Positions 1 to 13,143 of a stretch of DNA of 64,000 nucleotides are shown one piece after another; positions within the stretch are counted from its first letter, which is position 1, and each line of letters starts with the position of its first letter. The position numbers were made by a program, and so were the translations under genes. This stretch comes from Rhodospira trueperi (lineage in GTDB: Bacteria; Pseudomonadota; Alphaproteobacteria; Rhodospirillales; Rhodospirillaceae), in the NCBI RefSeq assembly GCF_900101965.1, contig NZ_FNAP01000008.1:62001-126000 (forward strand), written 5' to 3'. The notes below the pieces were generated by a model that was not told where the DNA came from, made no database searches, and saw nothing but the letters and a program-made list of their open reading frames with translations.

Positions 1-242
1 CATTGGCGGATATCGATCAGAGCGGCGACCAAGAGCACGGCCAACCCGATTCCGAAGCGGCTGATGTGTCGCGAGGCCCACGGGTCCATACTCCCGTTGG
101 CCGCCGAATAAAGCATGACGGCGCCGATGGCGGCCAGAATGGCGATGAGCAGGATGAAGGACCAACTGACCTGCCAGAGCTTTTCGCCAAGGGTCATCTC
201 GCCGCGCCGCATGCGCGCGGTCATCAGCTCATACCCCATCAT
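1..242 (-). CDS. rodA: RodA/MrdB rod-shape-determining glycosyltransferase, N-terminal part only
   Basis: Reading the minus strand from an ATG at 242 gives about 80 residues with two hydrophobic segments (a WSFILLIAILAAIGAVMLYS helix and an IGLAVLLVAALI helix), which matches the N-terminus of SEDS-family RodA. RodA polymerises lateral-wall peptidoglycan together with PBP2. The start overlaps the stop of mrdA in an ATGA arrangement (242-239), so the two are translationally coupled; a second ATG directly follows and could be the real start. The rest of the gene lies beyond the left window edge. Family assignment rests on the fragment plus its position after mrdA. Confidence 0.85.
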   Translation of the reverse strand, partial: MMGYELMTARMRRGEMTLGEKLWQVSWSFILLIAILAAIGAVMLYSAANGSMDPWASRHISRFGIGLAVLLVAALIDIRQ

Positions 243-2218
243 TGCAAAGGTCCTCCGGCGGGAGGTGAGCCGTCATTGGTTCCGGTGGCCGGGCCGGCCG
301 CCATCTCGGCGCCGCCGTTTTGAGTCCGCGGCGCATCGGGCGGTGCGTCCCTGGGGATGGCGGCGGTCTGCCCGGGCACACGGTTTCGAGAGGGATCCAA
401 CCGCAGGGTCTCCAACATCACGTCATGGGCGATGGGTGCGGCGTGGCGCGATCCGCCGCCGGCGTGCTCGACGATGACCGAAACGGCGTAGCGCGGCGCC
501 TCCGCCGGGGCGAAGCAGACGAACAGGGCGTGGTCGCGGAACTCCCACGGCAGGTCCTCGTTGCTGCGCACGCCGGATTGACGCTCCTGCATGGTGATGC
601 GTCGGACCTGCGAGGTGCCGGTCTTGCCGGCCATGGTCTGACCGTCGACGTCAATAGCCGAGCGGCGCGCCGTGCCCCTGTTGCCGTTGACGACCCGCCA
701 CATGGCGTTCTTGACGACGGCCATGGATTGCCTGCTGACGCCGATGGAGTCGAACGAGGGCGGCGACTGCGGGACGAGGCCGCCGTCCACCACCGCCTGA
801 CGGCACAGGGTCGGCCGCACCGCCAGACCGTCGTTGGCGATGCGCGCGGTCATCACGGCCAGTTGCATCGGTGTCGCGAGGACGTAGCCCTGACCGATAC
901 TGGCCACCAACGTTTCGCCCTGCACCCAGGGCTGGCCGAGTGTGGCGGTCTTCCAGGCCTTGCTGGGGATCAGGCCCGAGGCCTCGCCGGGCAGTTCGAT
1001 GTCCAGGGGGGAGCCCAGGCCAAGACGGTGGGCCATGTCGGCGATACGTTCGATCCCGATGCGGCGCGCGACTTCGTAGAAGTAGACGTCGCACGATTGC
1101 TCGATGGCCGACGTCATGTTCATGTGACCGTGACCGCCGCGCTTCCAACAGTGGAACAGGTGGTTGCCCAGTCGCAGATGCCCGGGGCAGAACACGGTCT
1201 GTTCGGCGTTCATGATGCCGCTTTCCAGGGCCGCCAGCGCCACCACCATCTTGAACGTCGAGCCGGGGGCATACTGTCCGGCCAGCGCCTTGTTGCGCAG
1301 CGGTGCCCGGGGATCGCTGGCCAGCGTCTTCCATTCCTGGTTGGTCAGGCCGCGTGCGAAGGCATTGGGATCGTAGGCGGGCATGGAGGCCATGGCCAGA
1401 AGCTCGCCCGTATGCACGTCCATCACCACGCAGGCCGCACTCTGCTCACCCAGGCGGCGGGAGGCGAAGTCCTGAAGCCGAATGTCGATCGTCAACTGCA
1501 CTTCGTGACCCGGTTCGCCCTCCTCGCGGCGCAACTCCCGGATGATGCGGCCGACCGCGTTGACCTCCACCTGACTGGCCCCGGACTTGCCGCGCAGGGG
1601 GAGGTCGTAGACCTTCTCGATGCCGGCCTTGCCGATGCGGAAGTCGGGCAATTCAAGCAGGGGATCGTCACCGGTGATGTCCTCCTCGGCGACGGCGGCG
1701 ACATAGCCCAGAATGTGCGAGGCCAGATCGGCGTATGGGTAATCGCGGGTCAGGCCCTCGTCGATGATGACACCGGGCAGATCCGGGGCGTGGACCTGGA
1801 TCACCGCCATCTGTTCCCAGGTCAGGTTCTCGCGGACGGTGATCGGGACGAAGCTGCGCCGCCGGCTGCTTTCCTTCAGCACGCGCTGATAGTCGTAGTC
1901 GGTCAACGGCGTGAGCGAGCGGAAGGCGCGAAGGGTCTGCTCCAGGTCGCGGGTGCGTTCGGCGATGACCAACGCTCGGAAGTTCTGGCGGTTGACGGCG
2001 AGCGGCACGCCGAACCGGTCCACAATGTGTCCGCGCGGCGGTGGGATCAGCCGCATGTTGATGCGGTTCTCGTCGGCCAGCGTGCGGTAGGTGTCGGCCT
2101 CCATCACCTGGAGGTAGTACATCCGCGCGCCCAGCAGCGACACAAGCAGCGCCTTGCCCCCGCCGAGCAGGACCACGCGGCGGGCGAATACCTTGGAGCG
2201 GTCACCATCCTTCTGCAT
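239..2218 (-). CDS. mrdA: Penicillin-binding protein 2 (elongasome transpeptidase)
   Basis: 659 residues. An N-terminal membrane anchor (about residues 13-35) is followed by the PBP dimerisation domain, with PPPRGHIVDRFG near 59-70, and a transpeptidase domain. The three catalytic motifs are present: S320-TFK (SxxK), S375-CD (SxN equivalent, usual in PBP2) and K532-TG. The enzyme cross-links peptidoglycan during side-wall growth in the periplasm, partnered by RodA encoded immediately downstream with a 4-nt overlap. It is the fourth gene of the minus-strand mreB-mreC-mreD-mrdA-rodA series and is separated from mreD by 92 nt. Length and motif order are normal for the family. Confidence 0.97.
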   Translation of the reverse strand: MQKDGDRSKVFARRVVLLGGGKALLVSLLGARMYYLQVMEADTYRTLADENRINMRLIPPPRGHIVDRFGVPLAVNRQNFRALVIAERTRDLEQTLRAFRSLTPLTDYDYQRVLKESSRRRSFVPITVRENLTWEQMAVIQVHAPDLPGVIIDEGLTRDYPYADLASHILGYVAAVAEEDITGDDPLLELPDFRIGKAGIEKVYDLPLRGKSGASQVEVNAVGRIIRELRREEGEPGHEVQLTIDIRLQDFASRRLGEQSAACVVMDVHTGELLAMASMPAYDPNAFARGLTNQEWKTLASDPRAPLRNKALAGQYAPGSTFKMVVALAALESGIMNAEQTVFCPGHLRLGNHLFHCWKRGGHGHMNMTSAIEQSCDVYFYEVARRIGIERIADMAHRLGLGSPLDIELPGEASGLIPSKAWKTATLGQPWVQGETLVASIGQGYVLATPMQLAVMTARIANDGLAVRPTLCRQAVVDGGLVPQSPPSFDSIGVSRQSMAVVKNAMWRVVNGNRGTARRSAIDVDGQTMAGKTGTSQVRRITMQERQSGVRSNEDLPWEFRDHALFVCFAPAEAPRYAVSVIVEHAGGGSRHAAPIAHDVMLETLRLDPSRNRVPGQTAAIPRDAPPDAPRTQNGGAEMAAGPATGTNDGSPPAGGPLQ

Positions 2219-2310
2219 GGCTGGACGTTCCCGAGTCAGATGATCAACCTGTCATACCATTCTTCCATGAAGCGATGGCGAGCGTTTCATGGGGTCCGTC
2301 GCGCCCGGAC

Positions 2311-2826
2311 TCACGTTGCGCGGATCAACAGCCTCTCGGCGCGGCTGAACACCCAGGCCAGCGGTGGATACAGCAGCAGGGTCAGGCCATAGCTGGAAAA
2401 CACCGCCGAAGGGGCCACCACGTGGCCCGTCAGGGCGGCGATGATCAACGCTTTCAGCAGGATGGCACCCAACGCGATCAGCGCCAGTGCCCACCAGATG
2501 ATCAGAAACGGCTTGCCGACGAAAAAGCGGTACTGCGTCAGAACCACGAACTGGACCAGCATCAGAACCAGCGAGCTCACACCCAAAGGTGTATGCATGA
2601 GCAGGTCCTCCAGCAGCCCCAGCGAGAAGCCGCCCAGATACCCCATCATGTCCGGCCGATGCACGGCCCAGAAATACACGCACATCACCGTCACCAAGGG
2701 TGCGGAGCGCAGGAAACCGGGCGCGGTCATCGGGACGACGGCCAGCAGCAGCAGGATAAGGCACAGCGTGAACGGGACCAGCCGTCGCACGCCGTGATCG
2801 AGGGTTTGCAAGACCGTTGGTCTCAT
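2311..2826 (-). CDS. mreD: Rod-shape-determining protein MreD
   Basis: 171 residues from the ATG at 2826. A much longer open frame extends upstream to 3048, but it would overlap mreC and its N-terminal part is low-quality sequence, so the internal ATG (MRPTVLQTLDHG) is preferred; a weak CAGGGA lies upstream. The protein is almost entirely hydrophobic, with about five membrane helices, as expected for MreD, the integral-membrane linker of the MreBCD elongasome. It lies 49 nt after mreC and before mrdA, the classic order. MreD is poorly conserved, so the assignment relies on size, topology and position. Confidence 0.9.
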   Translation of the reverse strand: MRPTVLQTLDHGVRRLVPFTLCLILLLLAVVPMTAPGFLRSAPLVTVMCVYFWAVHRPDMMGYLGGFSLGLLEDLLMHTPLGVSSLVLMLVQFVVLTQYRFFVGKPFLIIWWALALIALGAILLKALIIAALTGHVVAPSAVFSSYGLTLLLYPPLAWVFSRAERLLIRAT

Positions 2827-2875
2827 CGGGTCGTATCCCTGTTCCCACCGTCTTGGTTCAGGCCGGGCGGCGCCG

Positions 2876-3766
2876 TCATGGCGGCATGTCTTCGCTGCTC
2901 GGGTTGGCGACAATGCCGTTGAGGCCGTAGTCGAGAATGCGCACCAGTTCCAGGCGGCTTTCCTCGATGAAGAGTTCCACCAGGATATGGCCATCGTCCA
3001 CGGAGGCGACCACCCCGACGGGCAGTCCGGGTGGGAACGCCCCGGCAATTCCGGAGGTCACGATCCGGTCGCCCGGGGAAACGGCGCTCTGCGATTTCAG
3101 GAACGCCAGATCCGGGCGGTCATGGTTGGTGCCGACCAGGATGGCCCGGGCGCGGCTTTCCTCCATCACGACGGGAACACGGGAGTTGATGTCGGTCAGC
3201 AGCAGGACCCGGCTGGACCGTGCGCCCACCTCTGTCAGGCGGCCCACAAGGCCTTCAGCGGCGACCACCACCTGTCCGGAACGCGCGCCGTGGCGGGCAC
3301 CGGCCGTGACGAGCAGGCTGCGGGCGAAAACGCCGCCGGTGTCGGCCACCACGCGCCCTGTCAGGCTGCGCGGCGTCGGCTCCGGTACCATGTTGCTCAA
3401 CTCACGCAGACGCTGGTTTTCCTCGTCCAGCCGGCGCGCCATGGTCTGCCAGTGCAGCAGGCGTTGGTTTTCCTCGCGCAGCCGGGCGTTCTCCGCCCGG
3501 ATGGCCGCCAGTTCCCGAAGATTGTTCATGACCGCGCCGACGCTCGCGGCCGGTTTGCTCATGATCTCAAGGGCCGGGGTCAGGGCATCGGTCAGGGCGG
3601 TGCCGACGCGAGAGATCAGCACTGTGTCCGCCTTGCCAAGCAGCATGAGGCCGAACGCGGCGGCAACCAGTACGATGAAGGCAAGCCGGTGCAAGGCTAC
3701 CTTTACGGCACCGAAACGGGACATCTGGCCGTTTGGCTGCATCACGGGCTGCCGTGCCCCTGGCAC
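2876..3766 (-). CDS. mreC: Cell-shape-determining protein MreC
   Basis: 296 residues. There is a short cytoplasmic N-terminus, one membrane helix (about residues 28-44), a coiled-coil rich in Glu, Asn and Arg (about 82-120, with repeated RLREEN/RLDEEN patterns), then the beta-barrel periplasmic MreC domain containing TGRVVADTGG and VSPGDRIVTSGIAG-like segments. MreC is the bitopic scaffold that links cytoplasmic MreB to PBP2 and activates the RodA-PBP2 synthase. The gene sits 47 nt after mreB in the conserved mre order. Length is typical. Confidence 0.95.
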   Translation of the reverse strand: MPGARQPVMQPNGQMSRFGAVKVALHRLAFIVLVAAAFGLMLLGKADTVLISRVGTALTDALTPALEIMSKPAASVGAVMNNLRELAAIRAENARLREENQRLLHWQTMARRLDEENQRLRELSNMVPEPTPRSLTGRVVADTGGVFARSLLVTAGARHGARSGQVVVAAEGLVGRLTEVGARSSRVLLLTDINSRVPVVMEESRARAILVGTNHDRPDLAFLKSQSAVSPGDRIVTSGIAGAFPPGLPVGVVASVDDGHILVELFIEESRLELVRILDYGLNGIVANPSSEDMPP

Positions 3767-3813
3767 AGGGTTGGGAAGACCGGCGTACCTGACCGCGTCC
3801 GTCCGTTATTTCG

Positions 3814-5307
<1,494 letters not shown>

Positions 5308-6363
5308 ATGAAGCGTGGAGGCGTGCTGCGATCCATGGCGGGGGCGCTGTGGTTCGGAGTGGTTGTTCTGATCGGGTCGATCCTGGTCCTGGGCAAGGAC
5401 ATCCTGGTGCCACTGGCCATCGCCCTGCTGGTCTGGCATTTGATCAACGCGCTTGACGAGGGGATCGCCAAGGTTCCAGGCGTCGGGTCGCGGTTGCCGG
5501 GATGGGTGCGTCTGTCGCTGGCGTTCGCGGCCATCGGCCTGCTGCTGTACCTGTTCGGACGCTTGGCGACCCAGAACATCGTCGAGGTCACCCAGGCCGC
5601 GCCCGAGTACAAGGCCAAGCTGAACGCCGTGGTCCACGACGTCGCGGCATCGATCGGCTTCGATCAGGCCATCGATCTGGAAACCATGATCCGCCAGATC
5701 CCGATCGAAGAGGTGGTGCCGGACATCGCCGGAGCGGTGTCCGCTCTGGTGGGGCAGGCCGGTCTGGTTCTGGTTTACGTGCTGTTCCTCCTGCTGGAGC
5801 AACGTCGCTTCGGCGACAAGCTGCGGGCGCTGTTGCCCCATCCGGGGCGGGAGGCTCAGGCTCGCGCGCTTCTGGGGCGCATCCAGAACGACATCAAGAC
5901 CTACGTCTGGATCAAGACCGTCACCAGTGCGGCCACCGGTGCCGTCAGTTATGCCGTTCTGATGGTGGTGGGGGTGGACTATGCGGCCTTCTGGGCCGTG
6001 GTCATCTTTCTGCTGAACTACATTCCGACCATCGGTTCGATGCTCGGGGTCGCCTTCCCCGCCCTGCTGGCCCTGGTTCAGTTCGACACACCTGTCAATG
6101 CGCTCGTGGTGACGGGTGTGCTGGGGGCCGTTCAGTTCACCATTGGCAACATCATCGAGCCGCGTCTGATGGGGCATTCGCTGAACCTGAGCCCGCTGGT
6201 GGTCATCCTGTCCCTGGTGGTGTGGGGCAGCATCTGGGGCGTGGTCGGCATGTTCCTGTGCGTACCCTTGACAGGCATCATCATGATCGTGATGTCCAAC
6301 GTGCCGGCGACACGCCCCATCGCCATCCTGCTGTCGAGCGACGGCCACATCCACGAGCGGTGA
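5308..6363 (+). CDS. AI-2E family (PerM-like) membrane transporter
   Basis: 351 residues, with seven or more hydrophobic segments in the arrangement of the AI-2E/PerM family: two close N-terminal helices, a cytoplasmic and periplasmic central part, then clustered C-terminal helices. The late-family motif with NYIPTIGSMLGVAFP followed by IEPRLMGHSLNLSP (near residues 234-300) is diagnostic. Members export small molecules (AI-2 in E. coli TqsA) or ions, and the substrate here is unknown. GGAGGATGAGGG precedes the ATG. It is divergent from mreB and about 130 nt upstream of the ferredoxin gene, with no obvious functional link. Confidence 0.9.
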   Translation: MKRGGVLRSMAGALWFGVVVLIGSILVLGKDILVPLAIALLVWHLINALDEGIAKVPGVGSRLPGWVRLSLAFAAIGLLLYLFGRLATQNIVEVTQAAPEYKAKLNAVVHDVAASIGFDQAIDLETMIRQIPIEEVVPDIAGAVSALVGQAGLVLVYVLFLLLEQRRFGDKLRALLPHPGREAQARALLGRIQNDIKTYVWIKTVTSAATGAVSYAVLMVVGVDYAAFWAVVIFLLNYIPTIGSMLGVAFPALLALVQFDTPVNALVVTGVLGAVQFTIGNIIEPRLMGHSLNLSPLVVILSLVVWGSIWGVVGMFLCVPLTGIIMIVMSNVPATRPIAILLSSDGHIHER

Positions 6364-6491
6364 GGGGCGGAGGGCTTGCCCGCGTTCGGCCCCTTGCGAC
6401 TCTGCCGGGCAGTCGCTATCCATGCGCCCATGTCTCATTTTTCCGGATCGGCGGTTCCGCCGTCAGGGCGCAAACAGGAGTAAATTGAGAG

Positions 6492-6821
6492 ATGCCGAAG
6501 CTCGTCTTCATCGACCGCGATGACACGCGCCACGAGGTGGAGGTTCCCGTCGGCCTGTCGGTGATGGAGGCCGCGCACCGCCACGATATCGATCTTGAGG
6601 GGGCCTGCGAGGGCTCGTTGGCGTGTTCGACCTGCCATGTCATCGTCGACCCGGCGTGGTTCGACAAGCTGAAGGAACCGACCGAGGACGAGGAGGACAT
6701 GCTCGACCTCGCCTTTGGACTGGCGCGCACCTCGCGTCTGGGCTGCCAGATCATCATGACGGACGAGCTGGACGGCTTGGTGGTGCGGCTGCCGGCGGAA
6801 ACCCGCAACGCGATGCTCTGA
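6492..6821 (+). CDS. fdxB: 2Fe-2S ferredoxin, adrenodoxin/ISC type
   Basis: 109 residues. The four cluster-ligating cysteines have adrenodoxin-type spacing, C39-x5-C45-x2-C48-x36-C85, and the C-terminal pattern [20 protein letters not shown] is typical of ISC-type ferredoxins. Such proteins give electrons to Fe-S cluster assembly or to P450-like partners. No isc genes are next to it here; it is followed 17 nt later by the TenA-like gene and then mnmA, a tRNA thiolation enzyme. A GGAG lies about 12 nt upstream of the start. The symbol is by family only. Confidence 0.9.
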   Translation: MPKLVFIDRDDTRHEVEVPVGLSVMEAAHRHDIDLEGACEGSLACSTCHVIVDPAWFDKLKEPTEDEEDMLDLAFGLARTSRLGCQIIMTDELDGLVVRLPAETRNAML

Positions 6822-6838
6822 GGAGGGGATAGGCAGAT

Positions 6839-7582
6839 ATGACGGACATGCGCGAGGATCAGGACGATCCGGCGGAGGACTTCGGTGGCACGCCCGAGGC
6901 CGTGTCCGGCATCGCCGGGGCCGACAGTCTGTTCGCCCGGCTGCGCCATGCCTGCGCCGACGAATGGCGGGCCTATATCGATCATGACTTCGTGCGCCAG
7001 ATGGGGGCCGGCGATCTGCGGGAGGAATGCTTCCGCCACTACATGGGACAGGACTATCTGTTCCTGATCCAGTTCGCCCGGGCCTACGCGCTGGGGGTCT
7101 ACAAGAGCGAGTCGCTGGAGGACATGCGCCGCATGGGCAAGGGCATGGCCGGAATCCTCGACGAGATGAGGCTGCACGTGAAGTACTGCCAGCGCTGGGG
7201 CATCGCGCTGGAGGAACTGGAGACGCTGCCTGAGGCGGAGGCCACGGTGGCCTATACCCGCTATGTTCTGGACCGGGGCATGGCGGGCGACCTGCTGGAT
7301 CTCAACGTCGCGTTGGCGCCGTGCATGATCGGGTACGCCGAGATCGGCATGCGCCTGATGGAGACCGTCGACCCCAGCGAGGATCATCCCTACGGCGCCT
7401 GGATCCGGGAATACGGCGGGGTCGGGTATCGCCAGGTGGCGCGCGACGCGGTCGACCTGATGGACCGGCTGATGCGCGAACGCGGTGGTCCCGGCCGTCT
7501 GCCGGGCCTGATCGAGACGTTCCGCGCCGCCACCAACCTGGAAACCGCGTTCTGGCAGATGGGCCTGACTCTTGCGCGATGA
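6839..7582 (+). CDS. tenA: TenA/PqqC-family protein, thiaminase II-like
   Basis: 247 residues, all-helical and TenA-like, with a roughly 25-residue acidic N-terminal extension. The family cysteine nucleophile is in ALAPC162-MIGYAEIG, and the [21 protein letters not shown] segment (residues 65-85) is a TenA hallmark. TenA hydrolyses aminopyrimidine forms in thiamin salvage. The gene is preceded by GAGGAGGGGATAG and overlaps the proposed mnmA start by 11 nt, so it probably belongs to a ferredoxin-tenA-mnmA transcription unit. No thiamin-biosynthesis gene or recognisable TPP element is nearby, so the salvage role is inferred from family alone. Confidence 0.88.
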   Translation: MTDMREDQDDPAEDFGGTPEAVSGIAGADSLFARLRHACADEWRAYIDHDFVRQMGAGDLREECFRHYMGQDYLFLIQFARAYALGVYKSESLEDMRRMGKGMAGILDEMRLHVKYCQRWGIALEELETLPEAEATVAYTRYVLDRGMAGDLLDLNVALAPCMIGYAEIGMRLMETVDPSEDHPYGAWIREYGGVGYRQVARDAVDLMDRLMRERGGPGRLPGLIETFRAATNLETAFWQMGLTLAR

Positions 7583-8747
7583 CGGCCGCCCCGGTCTCGA
7601 TCTGGCGGCGGCTCTGGAGGGGATCGAGCCGGGTCTGGGCCGGCGCGCCGTGGTGGCTATGTCGGGGGGCGTGGACAGTTCGGTGACCGCCGGGCTGCTG
7701 GCCGAGGCGGGCTATGACGTCATCGGCCTGACCATGCACCTGACCGACCACGGCCAGGATGTGCCGGGGGGGCGCACCTGCTGTGCCGGACAGGACATCC
7801 ACGACGCGCGCCGCGTTGCCGACCGGCTGAACATCCCGCATTATGTGGTGGACTACGAAAGCACCTTTCGCCGCGACGTCATGGATCCCTTCGCCGACAG
7901 TTATGTCAGCGGGGAAACGCCGGTGCCGTGCGTGCTGTGCAATCAGACGGTGAAGTTCCGCGATCTGCTGGCGGCGGCCCGCGATCTGGGGGCCGATATC
8001 CTCGCCACCGGGCACTATGTGCGCTGGCGGGCAGGGGCGGGAGAGGGCGACGGCCCCGGCCCCGGCCTGTGGCGCGCCCGTGATGCCACCAAGGACCAGA
8101 GCTACTTCCTCTTCGCCACCACGCGCGAGCAACTGAAAACGCTGCGCTTTCCCCTGGGCGGGCTGGACAAGGCGCGCACCCGCGCGCTGGCCGAACGCTA
8201 CGGCCTTTCGGTGCACGACAAGCCGGAAAGCCAGGACATCTGCTTCGTGCCCGACGGCGATTATGCGCGGGTGGTTGCCCGTCTGCGTCCGGGCGCGCTG
8301 GAGCCCGGGGAGATCGTGGACGCCGACGGTCGCGTGCTGGGGCGCCATGACGGCGTCATCCATTTTACCGTGGGCCAGCGGCGCGGCCTGGGCATCGGCG
8401 GCACCGCCGAGCCGCTGTACGTCATCCGCCTGGAGCCGGAGACGCGGCGCGTGGTGGTCGGCCCGCGCGACGCCCTGGGGCGGGACCGCTTTTCCATCCG
8501 GGCGCTGAACTGGTTGGGACCGGGCGCGGCCATGCCGGCCGATGGCGTGCGCGCGACCGTCAAGATCCGCAACACGTTTGATCCGGTGCCGGCGCGGGTT
8601 TCCCCTCTCGACGACGGCCGCGCCGCCGTCACGCTGGACACGCCGACGCATGGCGTCTCACCCGGTCAGGCCTGCGTGCTGTACGACGGCGAACGGGTGC
8701 TCGGTGGCGGCTGGATCGAGCGGGACGACTCCCGGCGGTCGGGCTGA
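7572..8747 (+). CDS. mnmA: tRNA-uridine 2-sulfurtransferase MnmA
   Basis: About 391 residues from a TTG at 7572. The PP-loop SGGVDSS (31-37), the catalytic cysteine C120 in [14 protein letters not shown], and [15 protein letters not shown] with the second catalytic cysteine identify MnmA. It thiolates U34 of tRNAs for Lys, Glu and Gln. The start is uncertain. An ATG at 7579 that overlaps the tenA stop (ATGA) is out of frame with the rest. In-frame candidates are this TTG and two GTG codons just before the PP-loop. The residues between TTG and the PP-loop ([17 protein letters not shown]) look like coding sequence, so the longer form is kept. Confidence 0.93.
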   Translation: MRDDGRPGLDLAAALEGIEPGLGRRAVVAMSGGVDSSVTAGLLAEAGYDVIGLTMHLTDHGQDVPGGRTCCAGQDIHDARRVADRLNIPHYVVDYESTFRRDVMDPFADSYVSGETPVPCVLCNQTVKFRDLLAAARDLGADILATGHYVRWRAGAGEGDGPGPGLWRARDATKDQSYFLFATTREQLKTLRFPLGGLDKARTRALAERYGLSVHDKPESQDICFVPDGDYARVVARLRPGALEPGEIVDADGRVLGRHDGVIHFTVGQRRGLGIGGTAEPLYVIRLEPETRRVVVGPRDALGRDRFSIRALNWLGPGAAMPADGVRATVKIRNTFDPVPARVSPLDDGRAAVTLDTPTHGVSPGQACVLYDGERVLGGGWIERDDSRRSG

Positions 8748-8795
8748 GGACCGTTTCAGGGGCGTCCATCGGTGCTCGTATGATTGCTCTCAGTA

Positions 8796-9020
8796 CTATG
8801 TGTCGAGGATTGAGATATCATTGTCGTCGGCAAGGGAGCGAAGGAACGCTAGGGCGTTTCCCGTCGCATGGCTCCCAGTCATTCCATAAATAATCCGCTC
8901 TTTTTCGTCCCTGCCCTCGGGCCTGATGACCACGGAGAAGTCGGTCGCCTCGTCCGATGCTATCGGCGGCTCAATGGATACAGCTCGGGCTGTTCCATTC
9001 TGTTTGTATTGTATTCTCAC
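8796..9020 (-). CDS. Small hypothetical protein, uncertain
   Basis: 74 residues from a GTG at 9020, in a patch of lower GC than the neighbours. The translation has balanced composition and no Arg/Pro/Ala low-complexity bias, unlike most false frames here: an RVSIEPPI-like start, acidic middle and NALAFLRSLADDND-like end. No ribosome-binding site is seen before the GTG and no family was recognised. It is convergent with mnmA (48 nt between stops) and is followed on its upstream side by a REP-like repeat. It could be a small real gene or a remnant of one. Confidence 0.38.
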   Translation of the reverse strand: MRIQYKQNGTARAVSIEPPIASDEATDFSVVIRPEGRDEKERIIYGMTGSHATGNALAFLRSLADDNDISILDT

Positions 9021-9063
9021 GGCATCACAGCTTGATAAGTTCCCTGGCGGTGGACGGTGACCC

Positions 9064-9158
9064 GTAGGTTGGGGTGAGGCGCTGCGCGCCGAACCCCAAC
9101 GTGAAGGCCCTCAACGTGAAGGCCGGTGTTGGGGTTCGCTTTGCTCACCCCAACCTAC
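9064..9158. repeat. REP-like composite palindrome
   Basis: Perfect 15-nt inverted arms GTAGGTTGGGGTGAG (9064-9078) and CTCACCCCAACCTAC (9144-9158) enclose two smaller GTTGGGGT/ACCCCAAC palindromes and a duplicated CAACGTGAAGGCC (9097-9109 and 9112-9124). The GTAGGTTGGGGTGAG core resembles dispersed extragenic palindromes found in many proteobacterial genomes. It lies between a small uncertain ORF and the 3' end of acnA, a usual location for such elements. Confidence 0.75.
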
Positions 9159-9231
9159 ACGTTCGCGAACGGATCATGCGGTGCATCCGCCGCCGCGCTT
9201 GCAGCGGTCGGACGCCCCCGACGACCGCGGC

Positions 9232-11907
<2,676 letters not shown>

Positions 11908-12330
11908 GGGCGTCCTCCATCGATGTGATGATATCCTGGCAGAGAAGAGAAAGCGGCGGCGGGCGTCGCGCCCGCAGGATCGAGGCTGTCCCCGACCCTG
12001 TATCATGTGGTGCGCGGCCCGCTTACCGCATCCCCCGGGGCGTGTCCAGTCGCCGATTCGCGCAAAAAACGGAAAACACGAAAAAGCCTCACGATTCGTT
12101 TTGTTGGAGAGTTTCCGTAGCGGCATCAAAGAGTTCCGAGGTTGCGGTAGGGGGCGCTCGCAGTATCAGTAAATTCAAGGATTTGAGATGCTTGACCCCG
12201 ACGTCGGAAGCGGGGTAACAACGCGATCAGCGGGCCAGCATAGACCCCGTGAACTGGGTCCCACGTTAGCTAAGCGGACCGCGAACGCGGCCACAGTAGA
12301 GATCCAGGTATTAGGGAGGAACGAAGAGGG
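11908..12330. other. Divergent intergenic region acnA / ABC-transporter operon
   Basis: 423 nt carrying the acnA leader on one side and the promoter region of the livG-like operon on the other. The acnA ribosome-binding site GGAGGA lies next to the left edge. Near the right end is ATTAGGGAGGA (12310-12320), which reappears before the livH-like gene. Weak stem-loops are possible around 12193-12222 (ACCCCG/CGGGGT), but no promoter can be named with confidence. No coding frame is supported. Confidence 0.5.
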
Positions 12331-13143
12331 ATGTCCGAGGAGACGGCCATCCTCGAGGTGCGGGGCGTGTCCCTGCAGTTCGGGGGCGTGCGTGCGTTGT
12401 CCGACGTCACGTTTTCGGTTACCAAGGGTGAGTTGTTCGCCATCATCGGCCCGAACGGCGCCGGCAAGACCTCGATGATGAACTGCATTTCGGGGCGTTA
12501 TACGCCGACCGAGGGGCGTGTCCATTTCAAGGGGCGTGACGTCACCGGGTTGAAGCCGAACAAGCGCGCGGATCTGGGCATCGGCCGGACGTTCCAGAAC
12601 CTGGCGCTGTTCGGGCATATGAGCGTGCTCGACAACATCATGGTGGGCCGTCATCACCTCTTGAAGAATAACTTCATGAGCGGCGCGCTTTACTGGATCG
12701 GTGGCGCGCAGAAGGAAGAACTCAACCACCGCCGCACGGTCGAGGACATCATCGACTTTCTTGAGATTTCGCACATCCGCAAGGCCATGGCCGGTACGCT
12801 GTCCTACGGCCTGCGCAAGCGGGTGGAGTTGGCGCGCGCGGTGGCCCTGAAACCCGACCTGATTCTTCTGGACGAGCCGATGGCCGGCATGAACCTGGAG
12901 GAAAAGGAGGACATGGCCCGCTTCATCATCGACCTGAATGAAGAGTGGGGCATGTCGGTCATCATGATCGAGCATGACATGGGCGTGGTCATGGACATCT
13001 CGCACCGGGTGGCCGTGCTGGATTTCGGCCAGAAGATCGCCGAGGGCCTGCCCGACGAGATCATGAGCAACCCGCGCGTCAAGACCGCCTATCTGGGCGA
13101 GGATGACGACGTCGCGGCCGGGGCCGGGCAGGAGGTGGCCTGA
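12331..13143 (+). CDS. livG: Branched-chain amino acid-type ABC transporter ATPase (LivG-like)
   Basis: 270 residues. Walker A is G40-PNGAGKTS, the signature is LSYGLRKRVELARA and Walker B is LILLDEPMAGM. The LSYGxRK signature and the LRADLGIGRTFQN-like segment are characteristic of LivG. It is one of two ATPases (with the LivF-like protein at 18722) powering a HAAT-family importer. The gene ends in a TGATG overlap with an acyl-CoA synthetase gene, so the ligase is translationally coupled to the transporter. The start is preceded by AGGGAGGA. The symbol indicates family, not proven substrate. Confidence 0.93.
   Translation: MSEETAILEVRGVSLQFGGVRALSDVTFSVTKGELFAIIGPNGAGKTSMMNCISGRYTPTEGRVHFKGRDVTGLKPNKRADLGIGRTFQNLALFGHMSVLDNIMVGRHHLLKNNFMSGALYWIGGAQKEELNHRRTVEDIIDFLEISHIRKAMAGTLSYGLRKRVELARAVALKPDLILLDEPMAGMNLEEKEDMARFIIDLNEEWGMSVIMIEHDMGVVMDISHRVAVLDFGQKIAEGLPDEIMSNPRVKTAYLGEDDDVAAGAGQEVA

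Noticed and set aside
320-2392. A 690-residue open frame on the plus strand opposite mrdA.
   Set aside because: It is antisense to a gene with all PBP2 motifs and its composition (Gly, Arg, His, Val-rich) is that of a GC-rich complementary frame.
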